Shown here: positions 1-7,343 of the stretch, one piece after another | Position numbering within the stretch: position 1 is the stretch's first letter | Layout: each line of letters starts with the position of its first letter | DNA from: JBBRRP01 sp038251425 | GTDB taxonomy: Bacteria; Myxococcota_A; Polyangia; Polyangiales; Polyangiaceae | Assembly (NCBI GenBank): GCA_038251425.1 | Contig: JBBSBI010000129.1 | Coordinates: 1-15,856 of the forward strand | Length of the DNA stretch: 15,856 nucleotides | Reading direction: 5' to 3' | Translations under genes and position numbers: made by a program | Notes under the pieces: model-generated | What the model was told of the DNA's origin: nothing | Databases searched by the model: none | The model's input: only the letters and a program-made list of their open reading frames with translations

Positions 1-34
1 ACTCGCCGCTGAGCTGAAGTAGGTTCACCCAAGC

Positions 35-2305
35 GTGGTGCGTGCCGCCTTTTCAGTTGCTGATTCCGTTGTTCGCCTTGAAAGAGCACGCCAGGCTTCC
101 CTGAAGCTCATTGGGCAGCGAGCGGGCGGTTTGTTTTCGCTCGACCGTATCGGCGTCGCGTTGCCTCCGGCTTGTGTGGTGTCCTCGCGAGTGTTTCGTG
201 CTGCGATTCGAGAGCTGCTCCCCAAGGGCCACGCGCCCGCAGCGCTTTTGCGGAAGTGGGGCGATTCGAGCAGCGTGGAGCGCGTGGCCCGCGCGCGTGA
301 CCGTCTGCTCACGGAGGGATACACGTGGGCCAACGCTGTTGTGAAGGCGTTGCCCGCGGAGTTTCAGGAGGCTCCAGCGCTCGGCTTCGTGTCGAGCCCC
401 TGCTTTTCGGGCGCTCGGGTTGCCGAAGAGGCGGGCCTCCTCAAGACCTGGTTTTGGGGGGTGAAAGCGCCAGCAGAACCTGTGGCCGAGAGTCGCGAAC
501 TCGCCCTGATGAATGCGTGGGCGTTGGCCTGTGATGACGTCGCACTGAGAATTTTGCATGCACACGGCGTGCGAGAACTCGAGATGGCGGTCTTGGTGGT
601 TCAGCTCGAACACGCAGCCTGCACGACCCACTTTTCTGGGCGCTTGGCGTTGGAATCGGCCACGCTTCTGCGCAGTGAAAATGGGGACCCGCGACTGGTT
701 GCCCGCGGCACGCTGCTCAGGGTTGGTGAGGAGGGGCTGCGTGAACCCACGGAGCTCGCACGCGCGTTGCCCGAGGCGATCGCCGCAGAAACCTGTAGTT
801 GGTTGGCTCCGACTGAGGGCGGTGCTGAGTTCATGCTTGCGCTCAGCTGTTTCGGTCAGAATCCCGGAGATGGCTCGGTGGTCGGATGTGAGCTGCAGTT
901 GGCGAACGGATCTGAGCCCCTTCCCACGGCATCCGAGCGCCGCGAACTTGAGCCGCGCGGCGGCCTTGGGGATTTTGGAGAGAGCCCAACTCCGCTCAGC
1001 GCTTCTCTCCTTCAGGCGGTCAAAATTCCGAATATTGAGCCTCCGCCACGCAACTCGACGCTGACGTTCCAAGCCGGCCGCTTTCAGAAACAGTTGCTCT
1101 GGCTGGAAGCTGAGTACGAGCTATTCACCGAGCAAGCAGCACCTTACTTCGCGGCATTCCGTGAGCTTGACTTGGGGATCTTGCCCACGGATGCAGCAAC
1201 GACCACTCTGCACGAAACCCGCTATCACTTGCTCTCTGCGCTCAGGCTTTCCACGTTTGCAGAGGCCACCGTGCAGCTTGGCAGCGCAGCGTTCGATTCT
1301 TGGTTGCGCGCGCTTTTGCCGAAGGACCTAGCCTGGGCGGCATTGAGCGCTGCCTGGGCGCCAGCGACCGCCTTGCCTTTCACGCAGGCCAGCCTGGATG
1401 CGCGTTTGTTGCTCCCAGATTGGAGTGATCGCTGGGGATATTTGCCCGTCCAGTCCCTTGAACTTGCTCTGCCGCGCTGGGATGAGTTGTGGGGACGATC
1501 TTCTTCAAGCATCGAGCCCCCACCTCCAAGCGTGCGGGGTGAGAAGTTACGCCCCGAGGCGGCGTCAGCTGAGCTCCTTGTCGCGGCGAGGTTGCTTCGC
1601 GATCGAGAAGTGGCAGATATTGAACGGGCTTTCAGTCGCGCCAATCGCTGGGTTTTTGGCCATTCTCTCCATTCGCTACGCGCTGCGGTGAGCTTGATGG
1701 CGGATGTAGAAGCCCAGGTTGCCAAGGCGTCGTGGATGCTCCGTAGGACGGTGCTGGAGGTCGATCGAAGATTGTGTCGGCTTGATTCACGACTCAGCAA
1801 GGGTGCGGCTTTTTACTGCACGTTTCGAGAGTTGGCGTCGGCGATGTCGCATTCGCGAACGGATCTTTCCGAAATTGTCGGGATGCGGAGCGCTCGGGCC
1901 CTGCGGGATAGCCGGGAACGGTCGAGTTGGTTCCCGAAACTGAGAAGTTCTGCTCAGAGCCTTTCGGCCAACATCGCGCCCAGATCACCAGCGCTTTTTT
2001 CGGGGATGGGCACGGCGGCACACTCTGTTCGGGGCCGTCCGGTGCTGGTCACCTACGATAATTTCCGGGATGTATCTCGCGAAATGATTGGGGTGTTGCC
2101 AGAGTTTGCGCCCTGGCTCGTGCTCGCGCTTCCCCACTGTGCGGGTTGGGTTGTCGGGCAATCGCAGCAGTTTTCCAGCGCTTGGCTGAGCGCACAGCAG
2201 CTGGGATGCCCGCTCGTAGCACTCCCTTTTGCGGACATCGAGAAGCTTCTTGATTGCACGGAGATTGAAGTTGATCCGCGCCAAGGTAGGGTGCGCCTGT
2301 GGTGA
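35..2305 (+). CDS. Degenerate PEP-dikinase / rifampicin-phosphotransferase-like protein, probably catalytically inactive
   Basis: 756 aa, not named by any close match I recognise, but its ends match the dikinase superfamily. Residues 23-58 (IGQRAGGLFSLDRIGVALPP, then ACVVSS) align with the N-terminal ATP-grasp signature GGKganLaeL..G..VPpGFvvt of PEP synthase and rifampicin phosphotransferase. VSS at 119-121 sits where AVRSSA is expected, and MAVLVVQ at 184-190 matches the MAVlVQ strand. The last 90 residues (about 667-756) look like the swivelling phosphohistidine domain. In its signature (L)SHAAIVARELGIP, the text here is FSSAWLSAQQLGCP, so the carrier His is Ser (about S715). The swivel lies at the very C-terminus after a helical middle (about 345-640), as in rifampicin phosphotransferase rather than PEP synthase, and no TIM barrel follows. 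The GTG start at 35 has an in-frame stop at 20-22. The gene overlaps the RluA-like gene downstream. Likely a binding or regulatory pseudo-enzyme; this role is inferred. Confidence 0.7.
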   Translation: MVRAAFSVADSVVRLERARQASLKLIGQRAGGLFSLDRIGVALPPACVVSSRVFRAAIRELLPKGHAPAALLRKWGDSSSVERVARARDRLLTEGYTWANAVVKALPAEFQEAPALGFVSSPCFSGARVAEEAGLLKTWFWGVKAPAEPVAESRELALMNAWALACDDVALRILHAHGVRELEMAVLVVQLEHAACTTHFSGRLALESATLLRSENGDPRLVARGTLLRVGEEGLREPTELARALPEAIAAETCSWLAPTEGGAEFMLALSCFGQNPGDGSVVGCELQLANGSEPLPTASERRELEPRGGLGDFGESPTPLSASLLQAVKIPNIEPPPRNSTLTFQAGRFQKQLLWLEAEYELFTEQAAPYFAAFRELDLGILPTDAATTTLHETRYHLLSALRLSTFAEATVQLGSAAFDSWLRALLPKDLAWAALSAAWAPATALPFTQASLDARLLLPDWSDRWGYLPVQSLELALPRWDELWGRSSSSIEPPPPSVRGEKLRPEAASAELLVAARLLRDREVADIERAFSRANRWVFGHSLHSLRAAVSLMADVEAQVAKASWMLRRTVLEVDRRLCRLDSRLSKGAAFYCTFRELASAMSHSRTDLSEIVGMRSARALRDSRERSSWFPKLRSSAQSLSANIAPRSPALFSGMGTAAHSVRGRPVLVTYDNFRDVSREMIGVLPEFAPWLVLALPHCAGWVVGQSQQFSSAWLSAQQLGCPLVALPFADIEKLLDCTEIEVDPRQGRVRLW

Positions 2306-3186
2306 GGCAGCCGATTTTTCGCTGGCAAGTTCAAGCGGGTGAAAGCTCGCTCGACGCGCTGCTGGAACGCTCGGGGCACTTGGCGGCACTCGCGGAGGGG
2401 CGAACGTTCGTGGATAACTTGCGAATCAATAGCAGGTTATCGCTCAGGCCAGGCCAGATCGTCGAGGTTTACAGAGCCATGCCTCACCCCGAAGAGCCTG
2501 AAATTCTAGCAGAGCGGGCGGGTATCTTAGCGGTGAGCAAGCCCGTCGGCTGGAGCACGGAGCCCGATCGCGCGGGTGAAAGCAGCGTGGTGACCTGGGT
2601 TGCGGAAAAGCTTGGCCTTTCTCGTGCCGAAGTCTTTGCGGGCTCTCGCTTGGATGCCCCGGTGAGCGGTGTGTTGCTGTTGGCAGCGGAGCCCAAGGCT
2701 ATCAAATTCCTGAGCGAAGCGAAGCAAGCGGGCCGCTTGACGCGCTCGTACTTGGCGCTCTTGGGGGGTAAGCCTGTGGCCGAGGTGGGTACTTGGCGTC
2801 TGCAGGTTCACAACAAGCCCGCGGAGTCTCACTTCAGTCGGCTCTGTTCATATTCGCATCCCGCGTTTCCCCACGCCGGTGTTTCGCTTGTCAGATTGAT
2901 GCCGGTGACCGGCCGCATGCACCAGCTTCGAATACATTCGGCCGCGGCAGGAGCTCCGATTTTAGGCGATGCTCGCAACGGAGGTGTGCGCCGCTTCACC
3001 CAGCCGAATGGTGAAGTCGAAGAGGTTGCTCGCTTGATGCTTCACGCGAGCGCGGTTTCGCTGTTGTTTCGCCCAGGGGAGGCGTTCTCGGCTTCTGCGC
3101 CCGTTCCGCTTGAAATGCAGCGCGTTTGGCGTGCGCTTGGTGGCCTGGATCAGGATTTTCTGGCAGAGAGCAGGCCTCAACTATGA
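2299..3186 (+). CDS. RluA-family RNA pseudouridine synthase
   Basis: 295 aa. Converts specific uridines in rRNA or tRNA to pseudouridine in the cytoplasm; the target base cannot be told from sequence. The core motif SRLDAPVSGVLLLA (about 116-129) matches HRLDrdTSGlLLla, with D119 the expected catalytic Asp. VTGRMHQLRIHSAAAGAPILGD, near the C-terminal third, is the second family motif, and AVSKPVGW (78-85) is the usual VvnKPaG. The first ~58 residues could be a degenerate S4-like RNA-binding domain, ending in LRPGQIVEVY. In the catalytic motif the usual HRLD has become SRLD. GTG 2299 is preceded by AGGG at 7 nt; the next codon, GTG 2302, would give a 4-nt GTGA overlap instead. Either way it overlaps the upstream gene and is probably translationally coupled. 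It ends by overlapping the lipoprotein gene as ATGA. Confidence 0.9.
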   Translation: MVRQPIFRWQVQAGESSLDALLERSGHLAALAEGRTFVDNLRINSRLSLRPGQIVEVYRAMPHPEEPEILAERAGILAVSKPVGWSTEPDRAGESSVVTWVAEKLGLSRAEVFAGSRLDAPVSGVLLLAAEPKAIKFLSEAKQAGRLTRSYLALLGGKPVAEVGTWRLQVHNKPAESHFSRLCSYSHPAFPHAGVSLVRLMPVTGRMHQLRIHSAAAGAPILGDARNGGVRRFTQPNGEVEEVARLMLHASAVSLLFRPGEAFSASAPVPLEMQRVWRALGGLDQDFLAESRPQL

Positions 3187-3782
3187 TGCTCTCTCGTCAC
3201 CGCATGCCCTTCGCCATCTTGCTCAGCGTGGCTGTTGCGGGATGTGGTAGCCAGGTATCTCCAAAGGGCGCGGGATTTTCGCTGCCGGTTTCGTTTGCTG
3301 AAGGCAAGAATGAAGAAGCGAAGCCTGTCGTCGCACCGAGCGTCGCCGCGAGCGAGTCTGCCCCGGAACTGAAAGATCACGGCGGCCCACCGGATCCTAA
3401 GCCTTTGGTCACCGAACACTATATTCGGTATCAGTTTCGGTACGAGAAGCGCGTGTTGTCGTTGCTTTCAGCCGAACCGTTCGAGTTAAAGCAACCGGTT
3501 GAGAGTGTGCGTCAGTTGGGGCGCTTTGCGGTTGAGTTGTGGATCGGTCGGGAGCTGGTTGAGCGGATTCGGTTCGACTTCGCGCTGCTGGTCGAGGACC
3601 CAAGTGCAGACGCGCCGGCGCCTTTTGAGCGCGGTGCGACGGTTGACCACACCGTTTTGGTACCGCGGAGCGAGCGGGCCACGCGGGCTGTTCTGGTTGA
3701 TCGAGCCGGGAGCCGCTGGAGGTTGCCCTGGCCCCAGGATCGCCCGGAAACGGGCGTTCGAGTGTTAAGTAAGGAGCCTTAG
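3183..3782 (+). CDS. Predicted lipoprotein of unknown function
   Basis: 199 aa from the ATG at 3183. A longer reading from TTG 3126 would put 19 unlikely residues before the signal peptide, so I reject it. The N-terminus has a basic start (SRHR), a hydrophobic stretch (MPFAILLSVAV) and the lipobox VAGC, so lipidation at about C21 is expected. The mature part begins with a low-complexity linker rich in Ala, Glu, Lys and Pro, then a folded region from about residue 75 (HYIRYQFRYEKRVLSLLSAE) with alternating hydrophobic and charged residues that suggests beta strands. I do not recognise a family. Its ATG overlaps the stop of the pseudouridine synthase gene (ATGA), so it is the third gene of a coupled cluster, although its envelope location makes a shared function with that enzyme unlikely. 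Confidence 0.8.
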   Translation: MMLSRHRMPFAILLSVAVAGCGSQVSPKGAGFSLPVSFAEGKNEEAKPVVAPSVAASESAPELKDHGGPPDPKPLVTEHYIRYQFRYEKRVLSLLSAEPFELKQPVESVRQLGRFAVELWIGRELVERIRFDFALLVEDPSADAPAPFERGATVDHTVLVPRSERATRAVLVDRAGSRWRLPWPQDRPETGVRVLSKEP

Positions 3783-3783
3783 C

Positions 3784-3801
3784 CCGAGCCTTGGGGCTCG
3801 G
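3784..3801 (+). terminator. Hairpin after the three-gene cluster, without a U tract
   Basis: A perfect 7-bp stem CCGAGCC/GGCTCGG with a TTGG loop starts 2 nt after the lipoprotein stop codon. No run of T follows, so it may be an RNA 3'-end stabiliser or Rho-assisted terminator rather than a classic intrinsic terminator. It separates the cluster from the kinase gene 54 nt further on. Confidence 0.45.
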
Positions 3802-3854
3802 AGAATGCACGAACTAGCGCGACGGGCGCCGAGTGTGCGACCCTCTCACGCACG

Positions 3855-5603
3855 ATGAAGTGTGAATCGTGTAACAGCGAAAATGTTCCCGCAGCTCGCT
3901 ACTGTGCAACCTGTGGTGCCCTGCTTCCGATTGAGACGACTCAGGGTGATGACCCGTTGATCGGAAAGCTCTTGGGCGGAAGATTTCGCGTGCGCCGCGT
4001 GCTCGGCGAAGGCGGTATGGGAATTGTCTACGAAGGTGAGCAGCAGATGGGCTCCACCGTGCGTAAGGTTGCGATCAAGACGCTGCACCTCCATCTTTCA
4101 AAAGATCCTTCGATCATGGCCCGCTTCCATCGCGAATGCGGCACAGTGGCGCAGCTAGAGCATCCAAACACAATAAAATTCTACGACTTCGGGACCACTG
4201 ATGATGGCGCGCTCTACATCGCGATGGAGTTTGTGGATGGCAAGGCTTTGAGTGCGGTCATTGAAAAGGAGGGCGCGCTCGCTCCAGATCGTGTCATCAA
4301 TATCATGCGTCAAGTGTGCGGAGCGCTTGATGAAGCTCACCAGCAGGGCATCATTCATCGCGACTTAAAGCCGGAAAACATCGTCCTCACCAACCGTGCT
4401 GGCCAGATCGATTTCGTCAAAGTTCTCGACTTCGGTATCGCCGGTCGCACCGAATCGGCGGATGCCGCAAAAGAGCAAAAGCTGACGCAACAGGGGATGG
4501 TGCTCGGCACTCCGCCCTACATGAGCCCGGAGCAGTTCACGGGTAAGGCGCTGGATGCTCGCAGCGATATCTATTCGCTGGGTGTCATGACGTACGAAAT
4601 GCTCACGGGGCGTTTGCCTTTCGACGCAACCACGCCGTGGGAGTGGGCGACCCAGCACATGACGGCGCAACCGCGTCCGCTTGAAGCTACACCCTCTGCC
4701 CAGCATCTCCCCGAGAATATTCGGCATGCGATCATGCGAGCCCTCTCTAAAGATGCCGCGATGCGCCCCGACACGGCCCGCCAATTCTTTGCCGAGCTTT
4801 CGGGCGGCGAACGCATGACAGTCGTGGATCCAGCAGTGGCAGCGCTCGCTCTTGGGGGCACGGCGCAGATGGATGCGGTGCCGAGTTTCCCACAGGGCGC
4901 TGCCATTCCCGCTCCGCGCGTGGCCACCGCAACACCACCCGCCGTGTCGCACTCGCACCCTGGCACGCCTTCTCACGGAGCGCGTGGTGGGAGTGGCAAG
5001 GGACTTATTTTTGGGCTCGTTGGTGTGGGCGCCGTGCTTCTACTGACGATCGTCGTTGTGTTCGTCAAATCCTCCAAGCCCACGGACGATGTGCCGCTTG
5101 CCCTGGGCGCCGCTTCAGGCGCGAGGGCTGGAACGGCCGAAATCGCTCCGATCTTGGAGGGTGCCCCCCCGCCCGTTGTGCCACCGCCTTCCATGCCGGT
5201 TACCAACACACCTCGCAGCTCCCCACCGCCAAACGGAAAGCCCACGGGTAGCGCCAGTTCGACCGCACCCAAGCCCACCGGGGCGCCGACAGCCTCCGGC
5301 ACCGCAACCGCTCCAACCGTTACAGCTACAGCTACTCCGCCCGCGGCCACGCCGGATGCTTGCGATGCGTGTATTCTGGCGGCAGGAGCCGGTAACCTGC
5401 AAGCGGCGGCAGCTAGCTTTGGGCGTTGCAGCGACGCAGGCAAGAAAGCTGCCTGTCAGACCGCCGCGAAAACACAGCTGCGCCCGGTGTTGACTGCGGC
5501 CACGTCGGGCGACTGTGTGAAAGCCAAGTCGCTGATGGCCGCGTTCGCCGCGATGGGCGTGCAGAGTCCCGTGCTCACGAAGGCCGCCGCCGCTTGTCCA
5601 TAA
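3855..5603 (+). CDS. Membrane Ser/Thr protein kinase (PknB/Pkn type) with N-terminal zinc ribbon and C-terminal six-Cys domain
   Basis: 582 aa. Residues 3-20 form a zinc ribbon with two CxxC pairs (C3/C6, C17/C20). The kinase domain spans about 44-310: glycine loop GEGGMG at 51-56, VAIK with K75, alpha-C E94, HRDLKPEN with catalytic D170, DFG at 192-194, GTPPYMSPEQ in the activation segment, and SDIYSLG in subdomain IX. All residues needed for catalysis are present. A Pro-rich stretch leads to one membrane segment at about 383-405, then a Pro/Thr/Ala linker, then a C-terminal domain (503-582) with cysteines at 503, 506, 525, 534, 554 and 581. The kinase faces the cytoplasm and the Cys domain the periplasm, where disulfides could form. 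This fits eukaryotic-like kinases abundant in Myxococcota that relay envelope signals. No strong Shine-Dalgarno sequence precedes the ATG. Targets unknown. Confidence 0.95.
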   Translation: MKCESCNSENVPAARYCATCGALLPIETTQGDDPLIGKLLGGRFRVRRVLGEGGMGIVYEGEQQMGSTVRKVAIKTLHLHLSKDPSIMARFHRECGTVAQLEHPNTIKFYDFGTTDDGALYIAMEFVDGKALSAVIEKEGALAPDRVINIMRQVCGALDEAHQQGIIHRDLKPENIVLTNRAGQIDFVKVLDFGIAGRTESADAAKEQKLTQQGMVLGTPPYMSPEQFTGKALDARSDIYSLGVMTYEMLTGRLPFDATTPWEWATQHMTAQPRPLEATPSAQHLPENIRHAIMRALSKDAAMRPDTARQFFAELSGGERMTVVDPAVAALALGGTAQMDAVPSFPQGAAIPAPRVATATPPAVSHSHPGTPSHGARGGSGKGLIFGLVGVGAVLLLTIVVVFVKSSKPTDDVPLALGAASGARAGTAEIAPILEGAPPPVVPPPSMPVTNTPRSSPPPNGKPTGSASSTAPKPTGAPTASGTATAPTVTATATPPAATPDACDACILAAGAGNLQAAAASFGRCSDAGKKAACQTAAKTQLRPVLTAATSGDCVKAKSLMAAFAAMGVQSPVLTKAAAACP

Positions 5604-5881
5604 ATTGATTCGCATTGCAGATCTGAATGATGTCTCACTATCTGTCAGCCTGGTACGCGTCGGAAACACAAAAAAACAGCTGCAGATAGTTCATTTTCAA
5701 AAAACAGCTCCGGACATTCCATTGCCAAAACAATAATTGTTAGACGCAAAAGCTCGCTTGACGCTCTCACCCAAGGCTCACTAGAGTTTGGCCAACCGCA
5801 AACGAGACCCGGCTAGTACTCACATTCTCTCCGTGCGCTAAGCAGGCCTCCGTTTCAAAAAGCATGTCCCAAAGGATGTCG
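5604..5881. other. AT-rich gene-free stretch with short repeats, after the kinase gene
   Basis: This stretch is visibly richer in A and T than its surroundings, and no credible coding frame crosses it. It holds two copies of AAAAAACAGCT (5671-5681 and 5699-5709, 28 nt apart), an interrupted palindrome AACAAT-A-ATTGTT (5729-5741), and a candidate promoter at 5758-5787. It is best read as the 3' end of the kinase gene plus the control region of the small gene that follows. Confidence 0.5.
5758..5787 (+). promoter_or_regulatory. Candidate sigma-70-type promoter for the small downstream gene
   Basis: TTGACG (5758-5763, 5 of 6 to TTGACA) and TAGAGT (5782-5787, 4 of 6 to TATAAT) are separated by 18 nt. 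Transcription would start near 5794, giving a leader of about 90 nt to the ATG at 5882. The palindrome at 5729-5741 lies just upstream of the -35 box. Based on motif match only. Confidence 0.4.
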
Positions 5882-6154
5882 ATGAAAACCAGGATGACGT
5901 GGCCTGAGCTTTGCCGCTCAGGGCAGTTCAAAGGGCTTTGGGTAGCCTTGGATAAGTGTCGCTACGATCAAGAGACACGGCAGCCCATTGAGGGCGATGT
6001 GGTCGATTCAGACGAGGAGCTGTCGACACTCTGTGCTCGCATGCGCGAGGCAGGCCACTGCTCGTGTGCGATCCTCTTTTGCGAAGATGATGTTCTCGTC
6101 GAGTCGAATCGGATGACAGACCCACCTCTTTCTGAGCGCCGGGCGCAGCACTGA
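5882..6154 (+). CDS. Small DUF5678-like protein
   Basis: 90 aa from ATG 5882, chosen because AAAGGA (5871-5876) lies 5 nt upstream; in-frame ATGs at 5864 and 5876 lack a comparable site. The segment FKGLWVALDKCRYD, a short turn, SDEELSTLCARMREAG and a hydrophobic strand CAILFCED resemble the DUF5678 pattern (GkWVAl...g.Vva.d.s.eEL...l...g), a family of small proteins of unknown function. It is unusually rich in cysteine for its size, and the last 20 residues look disordered. It is monocistronic and converges on the minus-strand gene that ends 1 nt away. The family call is a pattern match from memory, so treat it as tentative; that the gene is real is better supported. Confidence 0.6.
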   Translation: MKTRMTWPELCRSGQFKGLWVALDKCRYDQETRQPIEGDVVDSDEELSTLCARMREAGHCSCAILFCEDDVLVESNRMTDPPLSERRAQH

Positions 6155-6155
6155 T

Positions 6156-7334
6156 CTAATCAGCCTTGGTCTTCTTTAGGATTGGTCGGAGCACGGCCTT
6201 GCCGTCCTTGACCGCCACATCAAAATCAACCTCGCGACCTTGATGCTGCGCTCGGAGCTTAGCCTCGGTTGCGCGCAAAGAACGGGCGAGGCCTGGCAGG
6301 CTGGTTTCCGTTGCGTCGCCCGCTTCCCGTCGCGCGGCGATCAACCGTTCGTGTAGTTGTTGGATTCGATTCTCGCTGAGCGATTCACTTGGGGGCGCCG
6401 GGTTTGGCCGTGGGCGGGCAATTTCAGCTGCAGCGGGTAGGGGTGCCTGCGCAGGTGCTTGCGGCGGAGGCGGCCTGGGCGCTGGCGCCGCGGCGGGGGG
6501 AGGCGCGGCGACGGGCGCGGGTGCAGCTGCTCGCGGAATATTTTGCGGAGGCGGGGCCATTTTCGCGGGAGCCAGCGGCGGAGGTGGGCCCATTTTCGCG
6601 GGAGCCAGCGGCTGTGGCGGGCGCGGCGCGGCGTCAGCCCCGCTGAGTGCCATGCGCGCACCGGGTTGGGTTGGAAGGGGTGCGCGCCGTTGCGGTGCCG
6701 GCGCTGCTTGCGGCTCCAAATTGTTTTGGCCGAGGAGCGCTCCCAAGGTGGTACCGGGCAGCGTCTGAGGGCGTTGACCTGAGAAGGCGTCTGGCGGTGC
6801 TTGGCTGGGCCGCCGGCCACCACTCACCCCGGGCCGGGGCAGTATTCCGGCGTTCGGAGGTGGGCGGCTAGTGCGCGGGTGCGGCGAGGGCGCAGGCTTT
6901 ACTTCGGGGACAGCCTCGGACGCTTCGCCCAGAGAGGCTTCGCTCAAGGCAGCACGCTCATTTTCCTCGGCCTGGGCTTTCAGCGTGTGCTTGTGGCGTT
7001 TTCGGCTCTGATTAGTCAGCAAATCCGCGCCAGTTATCAGTGCGGCCTTGCGAACATGGCGGTGAAATGTACCAAGCTCGATCTCGCGAAGAATGCGATG
7101 CCAGTGCTGTTGGTAGGTGTTGTAGCGTTGGATAATGGTTTGAAGCTTGAAGCGTTTGGCGGTGTTGCGGATTTTTTCTTTTCGCAGTGCCCAGATGCGG
7201 CGATCGACATCTTTTCGCGCAATAGCAGGTTCGATTTTCTCGATGCCAATGAAGTATTGCTCGTACAGCGCGCGCAGGCGCTCGAGCCTCATTTCGAGTT
7301 CTTCGATATCAACGTCGAGTTGCTCTACCTGCAA
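6156..7334 (-). CDS. Coiled-coil, proline-rich protein resembling the MXAN_5187 C-terminal family
   Basis: 392 aa from the TTG at 7334, which has GAAGG 6 nt upstream; a TTG two codons earlier (7340) abuts that site directly. Residues 1-105 are a charged helical region (VDRRIWALRKEKIRNTAKRF, then LQTIIQRYNTYQQHWHRILREIE). This pattern I associate with myxobacterial proteins named after MXAN_5187, of unknown function. A long Pro/Ala linker (about 150-320) follows with two copies of an 11-residue unit, PLAPAKM(G/A)PPP. The C-terminal ~75 residues begin with a helix (NRIQQLHERLIAARREAG) and end in a beta-like segment (DFDVAVKDGKAVLRPILKK). No signal peptide or membrane segment, so it is probably cytoplasmic. 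It is the second gene of an operon, 9 nt after the beta-sandwich gene. The three-part layout suggests a scaffold or adaptor; this is inference. Confidence 0.75.
   Translation of the reverse strand: MQVEQLDVDIEELEMRLERLRALYEQYFIGIEKIEPAIARKDVDRRIWALRKEKIRNTAKRFKLQTIIQRYNTYQQHWHRILREIELGTFHRHVRKAALITGADLLTNQSRKRHKHTLKAQAEENERAALSEASLGEASEAVPEVKPAPSPHPRTSRPPPNAGILPRPGVSGGRRPSQAPPDAFSGQRPQTLPGTTLGALLGQNNLEPQAAPAPQRRAPLPTQPGARMALSGADAAPRPPQPLAPAKMGPPPPLAPAKMAPPPQNIPRAAAPAPVAAPPPAAAPAPRPPPPQAPAQAPLPAAAEIARPRPNPAPPSESLSENRIQQLHERLIAARREAGDATETSLPGLARSLRATEAKLRAQHQGREVDFDVAVKDGKAVLRPILKKTKAD
6557..6611 (-). repeat. Tandem 33-nt repeat in the proline-rich linker
   Basis: A 22-nt block is exactly repeated at 6557-6578 and 6590-6611, a 33-nt period, and encodes the 11-residue unit PLAPAKM(G/A)PPP twice. 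It lies within the linker of the MXAN_5187-like gene. The near-identity at DNA level points to recent duplication by slippage. Confidence 0.8.
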
Positions 7335-7343
7335 GGTCAACCT

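Noticed and set aside
53..1072. Long open frame on the minus strand (339 codons) under the first gene
   Set aside because: Its translation has no recognisable domain and lies opposite a gene with clear domain signatures; long opposite-strand frames are common in GC-rich DNA.
3126..3182. TTG start extending the lipoprotein upstream
   Set aside because: The added residues are not signal-peptide-like and overlap the pseudouridine synthase gene; ATG 3183 gives a clean signal peptide and ATGA coupling.
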